Shown here in pieces: positions 11,161 to 24,562 of a DNA stretch of 64,000 nt. Source of the DNA: Hydractinia symbiolongicarpus (Eukaryota; Cnidaria; Hydrozoa; Anthoathecata; Hydractiniidae). Position 1 is the first letter of the stretch, and every line of letters begins with the position of its first letter. The notes below the pieces were generated by a model. It made no database searches and was not told the DNA's origin. It saw only the letters and a program-made list of their open reading frames with translations. The translations under genes and the position numbers were made by a program. The stretch lies in assembly GCF_029227915.1 (NCBI RefSeq), contig NC_079877.1, forward strand, positions 248,001 through 312,000. The letters are read 5' to 3'.

Positions 11161-13187
11161 CCACTAAAACGCATGAGACTTGTAGTTTTCAAAAATGTTT
11201 TCATTTTTGATGAGACGCTGAATAAAAGAAGTTTAATCGCCGGCAAACAAAAACCCGGGATTTCCCGTAAACTCCGCGCTTGGCCCGTATAGTCGAATGT
11301 ATACAAAGAAAGTACCCTGTGAGTAAACTCTTTTTGAGAACGATTTTTTAAATTATCTTTTCACCACTAAAACGCATGAGACTTGTAGTTTTCAAAAATG
11401 TTTTCATTTTTGATGAGACGCTGAATAAAAGAAGTTTAATCGCCGGCAAACAAAAACCCGCCATTTCCCGTAAATCCCGGACTCAGCCCGTATAGTCGAA
11501 TGTATACAAAGAAAGTACCCTGTGAGTAAACTCATTTCTCGAACGATTTTTTAAATTATTTTTTCACCACTAAAACGCATGAGACTTGTAGTTTTCAAAA
11601 ATGTTTTCATTTTTGATGAGACGCTGAATAAAAGAAGTTTAATCGCCGGCAAACGAAAACCCGCGATTTCCCGTAAACCCCGCGCTTGGCCCGTATAGTC
11701 GAATGTATACAAAGAAAGTACCCTGTGAGTAAACTCTTTTTGAGAACGATTTTTTAAATTATCTTTTCACCACTAAAACGCATGAGACTTGTAGTTTTCA
11801 AAAATGTTTTCATTTTTGATGAGACGCTGAATAAAAGAAGTTTAATCGCCGGCAAACAAAAACCCGCCATTTCCCGTAAATCCCGGACTCAGCCCGTATA
11901 GTCAAATGTATACAAAGAAAGTACCCTGCGAGTAAACTCATTTCCAGAACAATTTTTTAAATTATCTTTTCACCACTAAAGCGCACGAGACTTGTAGTTT
12001 TCAAAAATGTTTTCATTTTTGATGAGACGCTGAATAAAAGAAGTTTAATCGCCGACAAACGAAAACCCGCGAATTCCCGTAAATCCCGGACTCGGCCCGT
12101 ATAGTCAAAAGTATACAAAAAAGTACCCTGCAAGTAAACTCATTTCCAGAACGATTTTTTAAATTATATTTTCACCACTAAAACGCACGAGACTTGTAGT
12201 TTTCAAAAATGTTTTCATTTTTGATGAGACGCGGAATAAAAGAAGTTTAATCGCCGGCAAACGAAAACCCGCGAATTCCCGTAAATCCCGGACTCGGCCC
12301 GTATAGCCAAAAGTATACAAAGAAAGTATCCAGGGAGTAAACTCATTTCCCGAACGATTTTTTAAATTATTTTTGCACCACTAAAACGCATGAGACTTGT
12401 AGTTTTCAAAAATGTTTTCATTTTTGATGAGACGCGGAATAAAAGAAGTTTAATCGCCGGCAAACGAAAACCCGCGAATTCCCGTAAATCCCGGACTCGG
12501 CCCGTATAGTCAAAAGTATACAAAGAAAATACCCAGGGAGTAAACTCATTTCCAGAACGATTTTTTAAATTATCTTTTTACCACTAAAACGCACGAGACT
12601 TGTAGTTTTCAAAAATGTTTTCATTTTTGATGAGACCCTGAATAAAAGAAGTTTAATCGCCGGCAAACGAAAACCCGCGAATTCCCGTAAATCTCGGACT
12701 CGGCCCGTATAGCCAAAAGTATACAAAGAAAGTATCCAGGGAGTAAACTCATTTCCCGAACGATTTTTTAAATTATTTTTTCACCACTAAAACGCATGAG
12801 ACTTGTAGTTTTCAAGAATGTTTTCATTTTTGATGAGACGCTGAATAAAAGAAGTTAAATCGCCAGCAAACGAAAACCCGCGAATTCCCGTAAATCCCGG
12901 ACTCGGCCCGTATAGTCGAATGTATACAAAGAAAGTACCCTGTGAGTAAACTCATTTCTCGAACGATTTTTTAAATTATTTTTTCACCACTAAAACGCAT
13001 GAGACTTGTAGTTTTCAAAAATGTTTTCATTTTTGATGAGACGCTGAATAAAAGAAGTTTAATCGCCGGCAAACGAAAACCCGCGATTTCCCGTAAACCC
13101 CGCGCTTGGCCCGTATAGTCGAATGTATACAAAGAAAGTACCCTGCGAGTAAACTCATTTCCAGAACAATTTTTTAAATTATCTTTT
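11161..13187 (+). repeat. 14-mer HOR, copy 2, with one-monomer deletions
   Basis: Collinear with the block 2,840 bp upstream until about 12,690. There one monomer is lost, and the offset drops from 2,840 to 2,637 bp (exactly 203 less) by the 'gccagcaaac' marker (10,226 and 12,863). The monomer starting at 12,985 is a second chimera: its left half matches the 10,348 type (gtcgaatg) and its right half the 10,551 type ('ctgcgag', 'ccagaacaatt'). Confidence 0.8.
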
Positions 13188-15624
13188 CACCACTAAAGCG
13201 CACGAGACTTGTAGTTTTCAAAAATGTTTTCATTTTTGATGAGACGCTGAATAAAAGAAGTTAAATCGCCAGCAAACAAAAACCCGCGAATTCCCGTAAA
13301 TCCCGGACTCGGCCCGTATAGTCGAATGTATACAAAGAAAGTACCCTGTGAGTAAACTCATTTCTCGAACGATTTTTTAAATTATTTTTTCACCACTAAA
13401 ACGCATGAGACTTGTAGTTTTCAAAAATGTTTTCATTTTTGATGAGACGCTGAATAAAAGAAGTTTAATCGCCGGCAAACGAAAACCCGCGATTTCCCGT
13501 AAACCCCGCGCTTGGCCCGTATAGTCGAATGTATACAAAGAAAGTACCCTGTGAGTAAACTCTTTTTGAGAACGATTTTTGAAATTATCTTTTCACCACT
13601 AAAACGCATGAGACTTGTAGTTTTCAAAAATGTTTTCATTTTTGATGAGACGCTGAATAAAAGAAGTTTAATCGCCGGCAAACAAAAACCCGCCATTTCC
13701 CGTAAATCCCGGACTCAGCCCGTATAGTCAAATGTATACAAAGAAAGTACCCTGCGAGTAAACTCATTTCCAGAACAATTTTTTAAATTATCTTTTCACC
13801 ACTAAAGCGCACGAGACTTGTAGTTTTCAAAAATGTTTTCATTTTTGATGAGACGCTGAATAAAAGAAGTTCAATCGCCGGCAAACGAAAACCCGCCATT
13901 TCCCGTAAATCCCGGACTCAGCCCGTATAGTCAAATGTATACAAAGAAAGTACCCTGCGAGTAAACTCATTTCCAGAACAATTTTTTAAATTATCTTTTC
14001 ACCACTAAAGCGCACGAGACTTGTAGTTTTCAAAAATGTTTTCATTTTTGATGAGACGCTGAATAAAAGAAGTTCAATCGCCGGCAAACGAAAACCCGCG
14101 AATTCCCGTAAATCCCGGACTCGGCCCGTATAGTCAAAAGTATACAAAAAAGTACCCTGCAAGTAAACTCATTTCCAGAACGATTTTTTAAATTATATTT
14201 TCACCACTAAAACGCACGAGACTTGTAGTTTTCAAAAATGTTTTCATTTTTGATGAGACGCTGAATAAAAGAAGTTTAATCGCCGGCAAACGAAAACCCG
14301 CAAATTCCCGTAAATCCCGGACTCGGTCCGTATAGTCAAAAGTATACAAAGAAAATACCCAGGGAGTAAACTCATTTCCAGAACGATTTTTTAAATTATC
14401 TTTTCACCACTAAATCGCATGAGACTTGTAGTTTTCAAAAATGTTTTCATTTTTGATAAGACGCTGAATAAAAGATGTTTAATCACCGGCAAACGAAAAG
14501 CCGCGATTTCCCGTAAATCCCGGACTCAGCCCGTATAGTCAAAAGTGTACAAAGAAAATACCCAGGGAGTAAACTCATTTCCCGAACGATTTTTTAAATT
14601 ATTTTTTCACCACTAAAACGAATGAGACTTGTAGTTTTCAAAAATGTTTTCATTTTTGATGAGACGCTGAATAAAAGAAGTTTAATCGCCGGCAAACGAA
14701 AACCCGCGAATTCCCGTAAATCCCGGACTTGGCCCGTACAGTCAAAAGTATACAAAGAAAATACCCAGGGAGTAAACTTATTTCCCGAACGATTTTTTAA
14801 ATTATTTTTTCACCACTAAAACGCATGAGACTTGTAGTTTTCAGGAATGTTTTCATTTTTGATGAGACGCTGAATAAAAGAAGTTTAATCGCCGGCAAAC
14901 GAAAACCCGCGATTTCCCGTAAATCCCGCGCTTGGCCCGTATAGTCGAATGTATACAAAGAAAGTACCCTGTGAGTAAACTCATTTCCTGAACGATTTTT
15001 TAAATTATTTTTTCACCACTAAAACGCACGAGACTTGTAGTTTTCAAAAATGTTTTCATTTTTGATGAGACGCTGAATAAAAGAAGTTTAATCGCCGGCA
15101 AACGAAAACCCGCGAATTCCCGTAAATCCTGGACTCGGCCCGGAAAGTCAAAAGTATACAAAGAAAATACCCAGGGAGTAAACTCATTTCCAGAACGATT
15201 TTTTAAATTATCTTTTCACCACTAAAACGCACGAGACTTGTAGTTTTCAAAAATGTTTTCATTTTTGATGAGACGCTGAATAAAAGAAGTTTAATCGCCG
15301 GCAAACGAAAACCCGCGAATTCCCGTAAATCCCGGACTCGGTCCGTATAGTCAAAAGTATACAAAGAAAATACCCAGGGAGTAAACTCATTTCCAGAACG
15401 ATTTTTTAAATTATCTTTTCACCACTAAATCGCATGAGACTTGTAGTTTTCAAAAATGTTTTCATTTTTGATGAGACGCTGAATAAAAGATGTTAAATCA
15501 CCGGCAAACGAAAAGCCGCGATTTTCCGTAAATCCCGGACTCAGCCCGTATAGTCAAAAGTGTACAAAGAAAATACCCAGGGAGTAAACTCATTTCCCGA
15601 ACGATTTTTTAAATTATTTTTTCA
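13188..15624 (+). repeat. Mixed monomers between the 14-mer and 9-mer HORs
   Basis: About 12 monomers. The first (13,188) joins an 'agcgcacgag' left half to a 'gttaaatcgccagc' right half. A 'gttcaatcgcc' type stands at 13,797 and 14,000. From 14,405 on, types resemble those at 1,827-2,435 and 4,668-5,276, including the 65-codon open monomer at 14,610. Nothing non-satellite is seen. Confidence 0.85.
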
Positions 15625-17494
15625 CCACTAAAACGCATGAGACTTGTAGTTTTTAAGAATGTTTTCATTTTTGATGAGACGCTGAATAAAAGAAGTTAAA
15701 TCGCCGGCAAACGAAAATCCGCAAATTCCCGTAAATCCCGCGCTTGGCCCGTATAGTCGAATGTATACGAAGAAAGTACCCTGTGAGTAAACTCATTTCG
15801 AGAACGATTTTTTAAATTATCTTTTCCCCACTAAAACGCATGAGACTTGTAGTTTTCAAAAATGTTTTCATTTTTGATGAGACGCTGAATAAAAGAAGTT
15901 TAATCGCCGGCAAACAAAAACCCGCCATTTCCCGTAAATCCCGGACTCAGCCCGTATAGTCAAATGTATACAAAGAAAGTACCCTGCGAGTAAACTCATT
16001 TCCAGAACAATTTTTTAAATTATCTTTTCACCACTAAAACGCACGAGACTTGTAGTTTTCAAAAATGTTTTCATTTTTGATGAGACGCTGAATAAAGGAA
16101 GTTTAATCGCCGGCAAACGAAAACCCGCGAATTCCCGTAAATCCCGGACTCGGCCCGTATAGTCAAAAGTATACAAAAAAGTACCCTGCGAGTAAACTCA
16201 TTTCCAGAACGATTTTTTAAATTATATTTTCACCACTAAAACGCACGAGACTTGTAGTTTTCAAAAATGTTTTCATTTTTGATGAGATGCTGAATAAAAG
16301 AAGTTTAATGAAGAAGAAATAAAGAAGTTTAACGCTGAATAAAAGAAGTTTAATCGCCGGCAAACAAAAACCCGCCATTTCCCGTAAATCCCGGACTCAG
16401 CCCGTATAGTCAAATGTATACAAAGAAAGTACCCTGCGAGTAAACTCTTTTCCAGAACAATTTTTTAAATTATCTTTTCACCACTAAAACGCACGAGACT
16501 TGTAGTTTTCAAAAATGTTTTCATTTTTGATGAGACGCTGAATAAAGGAAGTTTAATCGCCGGCAAACGAAAACCCGCCAATTCCCGTAAATCCCGGACT
16601 CGGCCCGTATAGTCAAAAGTATACAAAAAAGTACCCTGCGAGTAAACTCATTTCCGGAACGATTTTTTAAATTATATTTTCACCACTAAAACGCACGAGA
16701 CTTGTAGGTTTCAAAAATGTTTTCATTTTTGATGAGACGCTGAATAAAAGAAGTTTAATCGCCGGTAAACGAAAACCCGCGAATTCCCGTAAATCCCGGA
16801 CTCGGTCCGTATAGTCAAATGTATACAAAGAAAATACCCTGCGAGTAAACTCATTTCCAGAACGATTTTTTAAATTATCTTTTCACCACTAAAACGCACG
16901 AGACTTTTAGTTTTCAAAAATGTTTTCATTTTTGATGAGACGCTGAATAAAAGAAGTTTAATCGCCGGCAAACGAAAACCCGCGAATTCCCGTAAATCCC
17001 GGACTCGGTCCGTATAGTCAAAAGTATACAAAGAAAATACCCAGGGAGTAAACTCATTTCCAGAACGATTTTTTAAATTATCTTTTCACCACTAAATCGC
17101 ATGAGACTTGTAGTTTTCAAAAATGTTTTCATTTTTGATGAGACGCTGAATAAAAGATGTTTAATCACCGGCAAACGAAAAGCCGCGATTTCCCGTAAAT
17201 CCCGGACTCAGCCCGTATAGTCAAAAGTGTACAAAGAAAATACCCAGGGAGTAAACTCATTTCCCGAACGATTTTTTAAATTATCTTTTCACCACTAAAA
17301 CGTATGAGACTTGTAGTTTTCAAAAATGTTTTCATTTTTGATGAGACGCTGAATAAAAGAAGTTTAATCGCCGGCAAACGAAAACCCGCGAATTCCAGTA
17401 AATCCCGGACTTGGCCCGTACAGTCAAAAGTATACAAAGAAAATACCCAGGGAGTAAACTCATTTCCCGAACGATTTTTTAAATTATTTTTTCA
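15625..17494 (+). repeat. 9-mer (1,870 bp) HOR, copy 1, with 45-bp insertion
   Basis: The length is explained exactly by nine monomers (1,827), plus one 45-bp insertion, minus two 1-bp-short monomers. It matches the next 1,870 bp almost throughout. Private markers include 'gaagaagaaataaag' (from 16,310), 'gatgagatgc', 'cttgtaggtttc', 'gccggtaaac' and 'aattccagta'. Confidence 0.9.
16310..16354 (+). repeat. 45-bp insertion by local duplication of a monomer segment
   Basis: Between 'gaagtttaat' and 'cgccgg' this monomer has 45 extra bases. They hold a second 'cgctgaataaaagaag' segment and a degenerate third one, 'gaagaagaaataaagaag'. This looks like slippage within the AG/A-rich stretch at monomer positions 57-77. 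The monomer is about 248 bp. An identical copy lies at 18,180-18,224. Confidence 0.85.
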
Positions 17495-17577
17495 CCACTA
17501 AAACGCATGAGACTTGTAGTTTTTAAGAATGTTTTCATTTTTGATGAGACGCTGAATAAAAGAAGTTAAATCGCCGG

Positions 17578-17697
17578 AAAACGAAAACCCGCGAATTCCT
17601 GTAAATCCCGGACTCGGTCCGTATAGTCAAAAGTATACAAAGAAAATAACCAGGGAGTAAACTCATTTCCAGAACGATTTTTTAAATTATCTTTTCA
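17578..17697 (+). other. Candidate gene-conversion tract
   Basis: The left part of this monomer matches its HOR counterpart at 15,625. The right part instead has 'ccggaaaacg', 'cctgtaaat', 'ctcggtccg' and the rare 'aaaataaccaggg'. The last word occurs only here, near 22,151 and near 28,564. This is consistent with a tract of about 120 bp copied from a block 4-5 kb away, or with a recombination junction. Confidence 0.6.
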
Positions 17698-18179
17698 CCA
17701 CTAAAACGCATGAGACTTGTAGTTTTCAAAAATGTTTTCATTTTTGATGAGACGCTGAATAAAAGAAGTTTAATCGCCGGCAAACAAAAACCCGCCATTT
17801 CCCGTAAATCCCGGACTCAGCCCGTATAGTCAAATGTATACAAAGAAAGTACCCTGCGAGTAAACTCATTTCCAGAACAATTTTTTAAATTATCTTTTCA
17901 CCACTAAAACGCACGAGACTTGTAGTTTTCAAAAATGTTTTCATTTTTGATGAGACGCTGAATAAAGGAAGTTTAATCGCCGGCAAACGAAAACCCGCGA
18001 ATTCCCGTAAATCCCGGACTCGGCCCGTATAGTCAAAAGTATACAAAAAAGTACCCTGCGAGTAAACTCATTTCCAGAACGATTTTTTAAATTATATTTT
18101 CACCACTAAAACGCACGAGACTTGTAGTTTTCAAAAATGTTTTCATTTTTGATGAGATGCTGAATAAAAGAAGTTTAAT

Positions 18180-18224
18180 GAAGAAGAAATAAAGAAGTTT
18201 AACGCTGAATAAAAGAAGTTTAAT
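18180..18224 (+). repeat. 45-bp insertion, second copy
   Basis: Same 45 bases at the same monomer position as 1,870 bp upstream. It was carried by the 9-mer duplication and not formed independently. I see it nowhere else in the window. Confidence 0.85.
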
Positions 18225-19364
18225 CGCCGGCAAACAAAAACCCGCCATTTCCCGTAAATCCCGGACTCAGCCCGTATAGTCAAATGTATACAAAGAAAGT
18301 ACCCTGCGAGTAAACTCTTTTCCAGAACAATTTTTTAAATTATCTTTTCACCACTAAAACGCACGAGACTTGTAGTTTTCAAAAATGTTTTCATTTTTGA
18401 TGAGACGCTGAATAAAGGAAGTTTAATCGCCGGCAAACGAAAACCCGCGAATTCCCGTAAATCCCGGACTCGGCCCGTATAGTCAAAAGTATACAAAAAA
18501 GTACCCTGCGAGTAAACTCATTTCCGGAACGATTTTTTAAATTATATTTTCACCACTAAAACGCACGAGACTTGTAGGTTTCAAAAATGTTTTCATTTTT
18601 GATGAGACGCTGAATAAAAGAAGTTTAATCGCCGGTAAACGAAAACCCGCGAATTCCCGTAAATCCCGGACTCGGTCCGTATAGTCAAATGTATACAAAG
18701 AAAATACCCTGCGAGTAAACTCATTTCCAGAACGATTTTTTAAATTATCTTTTCACCACTAAAACGCACGAGACTTTTAGTTTTCAAAAATGTTTTCATT
18801 TTTGATGAGACGCTGAATAAAAGAAGTTTAATCGCCGGCAAACGAAAACCCGCGAATTCCCGTAAATCCCGGACTCGGTCCGTATAGTCAAAAGTATACA
18901 AAGAAAATACCCAGGGAGTAAACTCATTTCCAGAACGATTTTTTAAATTATCTTTTCACCACTAAATCGCATGAGACTTGTAGTTTTCAAAAATGTTTTC
19001 ATTTTTGATGAGACGCTGAATAAAAGATGTTTAATCACCGGCAAACGAAAAGCCGCGATTTCCCGTAAATCCCGGACTCAGCCCGTATAGTCAAAAGTGT
19101 ACAAAGAAAATACCCAGGGAGTAAACTCATTTCCCGAACGATTTTTTAAATTATCTTTTCACCACTAAAACGTATGAGACTTGTAGTTTTCAAAAATGTT
19201 TTCATTTTTGATGAGACGCTGAATAAAAGAAGTTTAATCGCCGGCAAACGAAAACCCGCGAATTCCAGTAAATCCCGGACTTGGCCCGTACAGTCAAAAG
19301 TATACAAAGAAAATACCCAGGGAGTAAACTTATTTCCCGAACGATTTTTTAAATTATTTTTTCA

Positions 19365-21392
19365 CCACTAAAACGCATGAGACTTGTAGTTTTCAGGAAT
19401 GTTTTCATTTTTGATGAGACGCTGAATAAAAGAAGTTTAATCGCCGGCAAACGAAAACCCGCGATTTCCCGTAAATCCCGCGCTTGGCCCGTATAGTCGA
19501 ATGTATACAAAGAAAGTACCCTGTGAGTAAACTCATTTCCCGATCGACTTTTTAAATTATTTTTTCACCACTAAAACGTATGAGACTTGTAGTTTTAAAA
19601 AATGTTTTCATTTTTGATGAGACGCTTAATAAAAGAAGTTAAATCGCCGGCAAACAAAAATCCGCCATTTCCCGTAAATCCCGGACTCAGCCCGTATAGT
19701 CAAATGTATACAAAGAAAGTACCCTGCGAGTAAACTCATTTCCAGAACGATTTTTTAAATTATCTTTTCACCACTAAAACGCACGAGACTTGTAGTTTTC
19801 AAAAATGTTTTCATTTTTGATGAGACGCTGAATAAAAGAAGTTTAATCGCCGGCAAACGAAAACCCGCGAATTCCCGTAAATCCCGGACTCGGCCCGGAA
19901 AGTCAAAAGTATACAAAGAAAATACCCAGGGAGTAAACTCATTTCCAGAACGATTTTTTAAATTATCTTTTCACCACTAAAACGCATGAGACTTGTAGTT
20001 TTCAAAAATGTTTTCATTTTTGATGAGACGTTGAATAAAAGAAGTTTAATCGCCGGCAAACGAAAACCCGCGAATTCCCGTAAATCCCGGACTCGGCCCG
20101 TATAGTCAAAAGTATAAAAAAAACTACCCTGCGAGTAAACTCATTTCCAGAACGATTTTTTAAATTATCTTTTCACCACTAAAACGCATGAGACTTGTAG
20201 TTTTCAAAAATGTTTTCATTTTTGATGAGACGCTGAATAAAAGATGTTTAATCACCGGCAAAAGAAAAGCCGCGATTTCCCGTAAATCCCGGACTCGGCC
20301 CGTATAGTCAAAAGTATACAAAGAAAGTACCCTGCGAGTAAACTCATTTCCAGAACGATTTTTTAAATTATCTTTTCACCACTAAAAGGCATGAGACTTG
20401 TAGTTTTCAAAAATGTTTTCATTTTTGATGAGACGCTGAATAAAAGATGTTTAATCACCGGCAAACGAAAAGCCGCGATTTCCCGTAAATCCCGGACTCG
20501 GCCCGTATAGTCAAAAGTATACAAAGAAAGTACCCTGCGAGTAAACTCATTTCCAGAACGATTTTTTAAATTATCTTTTCACCACTAAAACGCACGAGAC
20601 TTGTAGTTTTCAAAAATGTTTTCATTTTTGATGAGACGCTGAATAAAAGAAGTTTAATCGCCGGAAACGAAAACACGCGAATTCCTGTAAATCCCGGACT
20701 CGGTCCTTATAGTCAAAAGTATACAAAGAAAATACCCAGGGAGTAAATTCATTTCCAGAACGATTTTTTAAATTATCTTTTCACCACTAAAACGCATGAG
20801 ACTTGTAGTTTTCAAAAATGTTTTCATTTTTGATGAGACGCTGAATAAAAGATGTTTAATCACCGGCAAACGAAAAGTCGCGATTTCCCGTAAATCCCGG
20901 ACTCGGCCCGTATAGTCAAAAGTATACAAAGAAAGTACCCTGCGAGTAAACTCATTTCCAGAGCGATTTTTTAAATTATCTTTTCACCACTAAAACGCAT
21001 GAGACTTGTACTTTTCAAAAATGTTTTCATTTTTGATGAGACGCTGAATAAAAGATGTTTAATCACCGGCAAACGAAAAGCCGCGATTTCCCGTAAATCC
21101 CGGACTCGGTCCGTATAGTCAAAAGTATACAAAGAAAATACCCAGGGAGTAAACTCATTTCCAGAACGATTTTTTAAATTATCTTTTCACCACTAAAACG
21201 CATGAGACTTGTAGTTTTCAAAAATGTTTTTATTTTTGATGAGACGCTGAATAAAAGATGTTTAATCACCGGCAAACGAAAAGCCGCGATTTCCCGTAAA
21301 TCCCGGACTCGGCCCGTATAGCCAAAAGTGTACAAAGAAAGTATCCAGGGAGTAAACTCATTTCCCGAACGATTTTTTAAATTATCTTTTCA
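19365..21392 (+). repeat. Mixed monomers, 'gatgtttaatcacc'-rich
   Basis: About ten monomers, many of the 'gatgtttaatcacc' / 'gccgcgattt' / 'ctgcgag' type. It includes small odd changes such as 'agtataaaaaaaactacc' (near 20,110) and a 1-bp-short 'gccggaaacg' (near 20,660). No gene or insertion is seen. Confidence 0.85.
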
Positions 21393-23395
21393 CCACTAAA
21401 ACGCACGAGACTTGTAGTTTTCAAAAATGTTTTCATTTTTGATGAGACGCTGAATAAAAGAAGTTTAATCGCCGGCAAACGAAAACCCGCGAATTCCCGT
21501 AAATCGCGGACTCGGCCTGGAAAGTCAAAAGTATACAAAGAAAATACCCAGGGAGTAAACTCATTTCCAGAACGATTTTTTAAATTATCTTTTCACCACT
21601 AAAACGCATGAGACTTGTAGTTTTCAAAAATGTTTTCATTTTTGATGAGACGCTGAAGAAAAGAAGTTTAATCGCCGGAAAACGAAAACCCGCGAATTCC
21701 TGTAAATCCCGGACTCGGTCCGTATAGTCAAAAGTATACAAAGAAAATACCCAGGGAGTAAACTCATTTCCAGAACGATTTTTTTAAATTATCTTTTCAC
21801 CAATAAAACGCATGAGACTTGTAGTTTTCAAAAATGTTTTCATTTTTGATGAGACGCTGAATAAAAGATGTTTAATCACCGGCAAACGAAAAGCCGCGAT
21901 TTCCCGTAAATCCCGGACTCGGCCCGTATAGTCAAAAGTATACAAAGAAAGTACCCTGCGAGTAAACTCATTTCCAGAACGATTTTTTAAATTATCTTTT
22001 CACCACTAAAACGCACGAGACTTGTAGTTTTCAAAAATGTTTTCATTTTTGATGAGACGCTGAAGAAAAGAAGTTTAATCGCCGGAAAACGAAAACCCGC
22101 GAATTCCTGTAAATCCCGGACTCGGTCCGTATAGTCAAAAGTATACAAAGAAAATAACCAGGGAGTAAACTCATTTCCAGAACGATTTTTTAAATTATCT
22201 TTTCACCACTAAAACGCATGAGACTTGTAGTTTTCAAAAATGTTTTCATTTTTGATGAGACGCTGAATAAAAGATGTTTAATCACCGGCAAACGAAAAGC
22301 CGCGATTTCCCGTAAATCCCGGACTCGGCCCGTATAGTCAAAAGTATACAAAGAAAGTACCCTGCGAGTAAACACATTTCCAGAACGATTTTTTAAATTA
22401 TCTTTTCACCACTAAAACGCATGAGACTTGTAGTTTTCAAAAATGTTTTCATTTTTGATGAGACGCTGAATAAAAGAAGTTTAATCGCTGACAAACGAAA
22501 ACCCGCGAATTCCCGTAAATCTCGGACTCGGCCCGTATAGCCAAAAGTATACAAAGAAAGTATCCAGGGAGTAAACTCATATCCCGAACGATTTTTTAAA
22601 TTATTTTTTCACCACTAAAACGCATGAGACTTGTAGTTTTCAAGAATGTTTTCATTTTTGATGAGACGCTGAATAAAAGAAGTTAAATCGCCGGCAAACG
22701 AAAACCCGCGAATTCCCGTAAATCCCGGACTCGGCCCGTATAGTCGAATGTATACAAAGAAAGTACCCTGTGAGTAAACTCATTTCTCGAACGATTTTTT
22801 AAATTATTTTTTCACCACTAAAACGCATGAGACTTGTCGTTTTCAAAAATGTTTTCATTTTTGATGAGACGCTGAATAAAAGAAGTTTAATCGCCGGCAA
22901 ACGAAAACCCGCGAATTCCCGTAAATCCCGGACTCGGCCCGTATAGTCAAAAGTATACAAAAAAGTACCCTGCGAGTAAACTCATTTCCAGAACGATTTT
23001 TTAAATTATCTTTTCACCACTAAAACGGTCGAGACTTGTAGTTTTCAAAAATGTTTTCATTTTTGATGAGACGCTGAATAAAAGAAGTTTAATCGCCGGC
23101 AAACGAAAACCCGCGAATTCCTGTAAATCCCGGACTCGGTCCGTATAGTCAAAAGTATACAAAGAAAATACCCAGGGAGTAAACTCATTTCCAGAACGAT
23201 TTTTTAAATCATCTTTTCACCACTAAAACGCATGAGACTTGTAGTTTTCAAAAATGTTTTCATTTTTGATGAGACGCTGAATAAAAGAAGTTTAATCGCT
23301 GGCAAACGAAAACCCGCGAATTCCCGTAAATCCCGGACTCGGCCCGTATAGTCAAAAGTATACAAAGAAAGTACCCTGCGAGTAAACTCATTTCC

Positions 23396-24535
23396 AGAAC
23401 GATTTTTTAAATTATCTTTTCACCACTAAAACGCATGAGACTTGTAGTTTTCAAAAATGTTTTCATTTTTGATGAGACGCTGAATAAAAGAAGTTTAATC
23501 GCTGGCAAACGAAAACCCGCGAATTCCCGTAAATCTCGGACTCGGCCCGTATAGCCAAAAGTATACAAAGAAAGTATCCAGGGAGTAAACTCATTTCCCG
23601 AACGATTTTTTAAATTATTTTTTCACCACTAAAACGCATGAGACTTGTAGTTTTTAAGAATGTTTTCATTTTTGATGAGACGCTGAATAAAAGAAGTTAA
23701 ATCGCCGGCAAACGAAAATCCGCAAATTCCCGTAAATCCCGGACTGGGCCCGTATAGTCGAATGTATACAAAGAAAGTACCCTGTGAGTAAACTCATTTC
23801 TCGAACGATTTTTTAAATTATTTTTTCACCACTAAAACGCATGAGACTTGTAATTTTCAAAAATGTTTTGATTTTTGATGAGACGCTGAATAAAAGAAGT
23901 TTAATCGCCGGCAAACGAAAACCCGCAAATTCCCGTAAATCCCGGACTCGGCCCGTATAGTCAAAAGTATACAAAGAAAATACCCAGGGAGTAAACTCAT
24001 TTCCTGAACGATTTTTTAAATTATCTTTTCACCACTAAAACGCACGAGACTTGTAGTTTTCAAAAATGTTTTCATTTTTGATGAGACGCTGAATAAAAGA
24101 AGTTTAATCGCCGGAAAACGAAAACCCGCGAATTCCTGTAAATCCCGGACTCGATCTGTATAGTCAAAAGTATACAAAGAAAATACCCAGGGAGTAAACT
24201 CATTTCCAGAACGATTTTTTAAATTATCTTTTCACCACTAAAACGCATGAGACTTGTAGTTTTCAAAAATGTTTTCATTTTTGATGAGACGCTGAATAAA
24301 AGATGTTTAATCGCCGGCAAACGAAAAGCCGCAATTTCCCGTAAATCCCGGACTCGGCCCGTATAGTCAAAAGTATACAAAGAAAGTACCCTGCAAGTAA
24401 ACTCATTTCCAGAACGATTTTTTAAATTATCTTTTCACCACTAAAACGCACGAGACTTGTAGTTTCCAAAAATGTTTTCATTTTTGATGAGACGCTGAAT
24501 AAAAGAAGTTTAATCGCCGGCAAACGAAAACCCGC
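23396..24535 (+). repeat. 1,140-bp tandem duplication, copy 1
   Basis: Matches 24,536-25,675 with no difference that I could find by eye. Shared private markers include 'ggactgggcccg', 'cttgtaattttc', 'ttttgattttt', 'ctcgatctgta' and 'agtttccaaaa'. It holds five whole monomers plus a partial one. Confidence 0.92.
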
Positions 24536-24562
24536 AGAACGATTTTTTAAATTATCTTTTCA
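24438..24562 (+). repeat. Truncated monomer, about 125 bp
   Basis: The monomer starts normally, reaches 'aaacccgc' at 24,535 and continues directly as 'agaacgattttttaaatt'. 78 bp are missing. The two sides share only a single c at the join. This is the only large internal monomer deletion that I saw in the window. Confidence 0.88.

Larger units (their letters stand above)
17495..19364 (+). repeat. 9-mer (1,870 bp) HOR, copy 2
   Basis: Same nine monomers and the same 45-bp insertion (18,180-18,224) as the preceding unit. The main difference lies in the first monomer. Its start ('tttttaagaatg', 'gttaaatcgcc') matches 15,625, but from about 17,578 to 17,697 it carries a different subtype, 'ggaaaacg', 'cctgta' and 'aaaataaccaggg'. 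A single-base difference is visible near 17,461/19,331 (c/t). Confidence 0.88.

Noticed and set aside
16310-16354. Mobile-element insertion
   Set aside because: The extra 45 bp are made of neighbouring monomer sequence, with no target-site duplication or terminal inverted repeat. Slippage explains them.
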